5,777 nt of DNA from CAYYWV01 sp964531525 (GTDB taxonomy: Bacteria > Pseudomonadota > Alphaproteobacteria > JAAXGF01). The stretch is from NCBI GenBank assembly GCA_964531525.1, contig CAZHDF010000207.1:1-5777 (forward strand). The letters run 5' to 3'. Below the pieces are notes generated by a model, which had not been told where the DNA came from, ran no database searches, and worked only from the letters and a program-made list of their open reading frames with translations. This document shows positions 5,414-5,777 of this stretch, piece by piece; position 1 is the stretch's first letter, and each line of letters starts with the position of its first letter. A program made the translations under genes and the position numbers.

Positions 5414-5431
5414 ACAAAATATCTTTTTTGT
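5414..5431 (+). terminator. Weak AT-rich hairpin after the PEP-CTERM gene
   Basis: ACAAAA (5414-5419) and TTTTGT (5426-5431) can pair around a six-base loop with a T-run (5424-5429) on the plus strand. It lies in the 92-bp gap between two convergent genes, where a terminator is expected. The stem has only one G-C pair per end, so it would be weak. Confidence 0.25.
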
Positions 5432-5441
5432 CTCTCAACCC

Positions 5442-5777
5442 TTAAGGGAGACCGTTGAGCCACTCTGTCGTCCAGGCGGTGAGTTGCGCGTGCCAGACGG
5501 CGCGGGAGAAGGTGTGGTCGGCGGAGGAAAGGGTTCTGCGGGTGATGCGAGGGTCGGACAGAAGGCGTCGCCAGACACGCGAGGCCCGCGTCGCTTCCAG
5601 AAATTCACTGGCGGTCAGGTCGTTTCCGCTTATGACCAGAAGAACCGGCCCTCGAAACGCTTCGAGCGCCAAGCCCATGCGTTCCGGCAAGGGACGTTCG
5701 TCGTTTGGCGGCGCGGGGAGAAGCACGGTGCGAGAAGGGATCGTCGGGAGAGAGGGCGTCGCCGTCGATTCCGCGCG
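5442..5777 (-). CDS. Exosortase A system-associated hydrolase 1 (alpha/beta hydrolase; C-terminal part, start beyond window)
   Basis: The last 111 residues are visible and the frame stays open to the right edge, so the true start lies outside. A GTG at 5726 within the frame is only internal. The sequence matches the end of the exosortase A system-associated hydrolase 1 family: a strand FRGPVLLVISGNDLTASEFLE (which carries the GND aspartate of the alpha/beta hydrolase acid position), then WRRLLSDPRITRRTL, and ADHTFSRAVWHAQLTAWTTEWL, in which ADHTFS holds the catalytic histidine. The nucleophile serine would be upstream of the visible part. Family members are encoded in exosortase A/extracellular polysaccharide loci; their substrate is not known. 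The gene converges on the PEP-CTERM gene and suggests that exosortase genes continue to the right. Confidence 0.85.
   Translation of the reverse strand, partial: RAESTATPSLPTIPSRTVLLPAPPNDERPLPERMGLALEAFRGPVLLVISGNDLTASEFLEATRASRVWRRLLSDPRITRRTLSSADHTFSRAVWHAQLTAWTTEWLNGLP

Noticed and set aside
5430..5452. GTCTC...GAGAC inverted repeat around CCCTTAAGGG
   Set aside because: It was considered as a terminator for the hydrolase, but the minus strand has A residues, not a T-run, after it, and the inner palindrome has no loop.
1..5777. CRISPR arrays, tRNA or rRNA genes, insertion sequences
   Set aside because: I found no regularly spaced repeats, cloverleaf-like sequences, transposase motifs or terminal inverted repeats by eye.

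Overview
The window looks like chromosomal DNA from a GC-rich alphaproteobacterium. This is inferred from three things: an ArsR-methyltransferase fusion directly upstream of metF, a dimethylglycine/sarcosine dehydrogenase-type flavoprotein nearby, and the strong G/C third-position bias of the genes left of about 4190. The exact genus cannot be read from the sequence. The window has two parts with different composition and biology.

Left part (1 to about 3860): methyl-group and folate one-carbon metabolism. On the minus strand, a SahR-like ArsR/methyltransferase regulator (2759-3739) overlaps metF (1827-2762) by four bases as ATGA, so the two form one operon. An AT-rich near-perfect 20-bp palindrome (3832-3851) lies across a likely promoter upstream of the regulator and is the best candidate for its own operator. 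The minus-strand gene at the left edge (1-1018, cut off by the window) is the N-terminal FAD part of a dimethylglycine/sarcosine dehydrogenase-family enzyme. Such enzymes usually load methyl-derived formaldehyde onto tetrahydrofolate, giving the 5,10-methylene-THF that MetF reduces. A plus-strand GNAT acetyltransferase (1243-1809) sits between them, divergent from the dehydrogenase and convergent with metF. A hairpin sits at the shared 3' end.

Middle (about 3860 to 4485): no convincing gene. From about 4190 the DNA becomes AT-rich and holds what looks like a complete sigma-54 control region. It has a consensus -24/-12 promoter (4402-4417), two copies of a 17-bp element (4191-4207 and 4302-4318) spaced 111 bp apart at enhancer-like distances, and a perfect 7-3-7 palindrome (4281-4297) next to the second copy.

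Right part (4486-5777): the edge of an exosortase/PEP-CTERM (extracellular polysaccharide type) region. A plus-strand gene encodes a secreted PEP-CTERM protein with a probable concanavalin-like beta-sandwich (4486-5349). Converging on it is the C-terminal part of an exosortase A system-associated hydrolase 1 (5442-5777, cut off by the window). The sigma-54 promoter fits what is known of PEP-CTERM genes controlled by the PrsK/PrsR two-component system with RpoN. The most interesting part of the window is this enhancer-promoter arrangement, followed by the putative SahR operator.
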